Below the pieces are notes generated by a model. The model was not told the DNA's origin, did not search any database, and saw only the letters and a list, made by a program, of their open reading frames with translations. The position numbers and the translations under genes are program-made. Below, one piece after another: positions 63,306-64,000 of a DNA stretch of 64,000 bases (position 1 is its first letter; every line of letters begins with the position of its first letter). The DNA is from Burkholderiales bacterium (GTDB lineage: Bacteria > Pseudomonadota > Gammaproteobacteria > Burkholderiales > Burkholderiaceae_C). The stretch lies in NCBI GenBank assembly GCA_016000265.1, contig JAECRL010000007.1:1-64000 (forward strand), in the 5' to 3' direction.

Positions 63306-63631
63306 GGTCTACTCCTTAAAACATGCCCCTTGGCCGACCGCCCACAGGGGCAAACGACCTCCGGGCACACCCGGTTGCAGCGACCTTCTGCCTCGGAACC
63401 CAGGCACCTGGCGGTGCGCGGAAACCTTCAACAGCGGGTGCGCCATCTGCGTAGGCTGGGGGATTAAGCCCGGGCTCGCCTGAACGAGCGCGCGCCAGGG
63501 CGCCTACGGTCTTTGATAGCCTGGCGCTCGGTGACGGATCACCCAGCGCCAGCCCACCAATTCATTTCACGTCCTCGCCAGACTCGCGAGGAGCGCGGCC
63601 GGTGACGGGTCACCGGCGATGTCGGAGACGA
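63306..63631 (-). promoter_or_regulatory. rplA-rplJ spacer with L10 leader RNA
   Basis: On the minus strand, CCGTAGGCGCC (63500-63510) pairs with GCCTACGCAGATGGCG (63440-63455), the conserved core of the ribosomal L10 leader that L10-L12 binds to repress rplJL translation. Another dyad GGCGCTGGGTGA/TCACCGAGCGCC lies at 63522-63551. A further dyad at 63598-63617 just after the rplA stop lacks a T run. No gene is present. Confidence 0.78.
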
Positions 63632-64000
63632 TCAAGCAGCGGTGATGCTGTTGACGTCGACGCGCACGCCCAGGCCCATCGTCGAGGAGACGGCGACCTT
63701 GCGCAGGTACACGCCCTTGCTGGAGGCGGGCTTCAGCTTGGTCAGGGCTTCGAGCAGCGCAGCCAGGTTGCCCTTGAGCTTGTCGTCGTCGAAGGAGCGA
63801 CGGCCGATGGTGCCGTGGATGATGCCGGCCTTGTCGACGCGGAACTGGACCTGGCCAGCCTTGGCGTTCTTGACGGCGGTGGCGACGTCCGGGGTCACGG
63901 TGCCGACCTTGGGGTTGGGCATCAGGCCGCGGGGACCCAGGATCGTGCCCAGGGTACCGACGATGCGCATCGTGTCCGGCGAGGCGATGACCACGTCGAA
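63632..64000 (-). CDS. rplA: 50S ribosomal protein L1, 3' part
   Basis: Only the last 122 codons are in the window; the N-terminal half lies beyond the right edge. The visible part has [33 protein letters not shown] and [22 protein letters not shown] (patterns), typical of L1 domain I/II. L1 forms the mobile stalk near the E site and represses the rplKA part of the operon. The frame is open to the edge. Confidence 0.98.
   Translation of the reverse strand, partial: FDVVIASPDTMRIVGTLGTILGPRGLMPNPKVGTVTPDVATAVKNAKAGQVQFRVDKAGIIHGTIGRRSFDDDKLKGNLAALLEALTKLKPASSKGVYLRKVAVSSTMGLGVRVDVNSITAA

Noticed and set aside
63598..63617. Dyad GCCGGTGAC/GTCACCGGC after rplA as a terminator
   Set aside because: There is no T run on the rplA strand, and rplJ lies downstream in the same operon, so a processing or structural role is more likely.

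Overview
The window is a GC-rich chromosomal segment from a betaproteobacterium, most likely order Burkholderiales. The evidence is the layout of rplA-rplJ-rplL-rpoB-rpoC, then rpsL-rpsG-fusA-tuf-rpsJ, then rplC through rpsQ on one strand. The S3 C-terminal tail is long, a PEP-CTERM protein is present, and the housekeeping proteins look betaproteobacterial. A member of the Sphaerotilus/Aquabacterium/Comamonadaceae neighbourhood is plausible, but the genus cannot be fixed from sequence reading alone. No mobile element, CRISPR array, prophage or tRNA was found.

Layout, left to right. Positions 1-200 hold the promoter and boxA leader of an rRNA operon whose 16S gene lies off the left edge on the minus strand. 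Next to it is rsmE, followed by rlmL, a DUF599 membrane protein, rpoN, lptB, lptA, dsbA, a SPOR-domain protein and argS, all on the minus strand except rsmE. From about 9.7 to 38 kb comes a mixed accessory and metabolic stretch. It holds a Ser/Thr kinase with a cyclic-nucleotide-binding-like tail, a PsiF-like protein, DUF2214, and a LysR regulator divergent from malate synthase G. It continues with a lipoprotein, a DUF4105 protein, a four-gene DUF4331/lipoprotein/TPR/HupE cluster, a FadH-like dienoyl-CoA reductase and two paralogous outer-membrane barrels. After these come an alpha/beta hydrolase, a histidine phosphatase with an acyl-CoA dehydrogenase, an acyltransferase, a second LysR regulator, CorA, an MFS transporter and a two-component pair. 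The stretch ends with aroG, preceded by its leader.

From 38.5 to 64 kb the window is mostly the translation and transcription core on the minus strand: a peroxiredoxin, the S10-type ribosomal operon, rpsJ-tuf-fusA-rpsG-rpsL, then rpoC-rpoB-rplL-rplJ and the 3' part of rplA. Between rpoC and rpsL sits a roughly 4-kb insert, mostly on the opposite strand: a PEP-CTERM protein, a small membrane protein, and a tightly coupled PAP2 phosphatase, GT39 glycosyltransferase and small conserved protein.

The most striking unlisted signal is upstream of aroG (DAHP synthase), the first step of aromatic amino acid synthesis. A short leader ORF with the run Phe-Tyr-Phe-Trp-His-Phe is followed by a strong intrinsic terminator ending about 20 bases before the aroG start. 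An alternative antiterminator pairing can be drawn. Together these form a complete candidate transcription attenuator that would sense Phe, Tyr and Trp through ribosome stalling.
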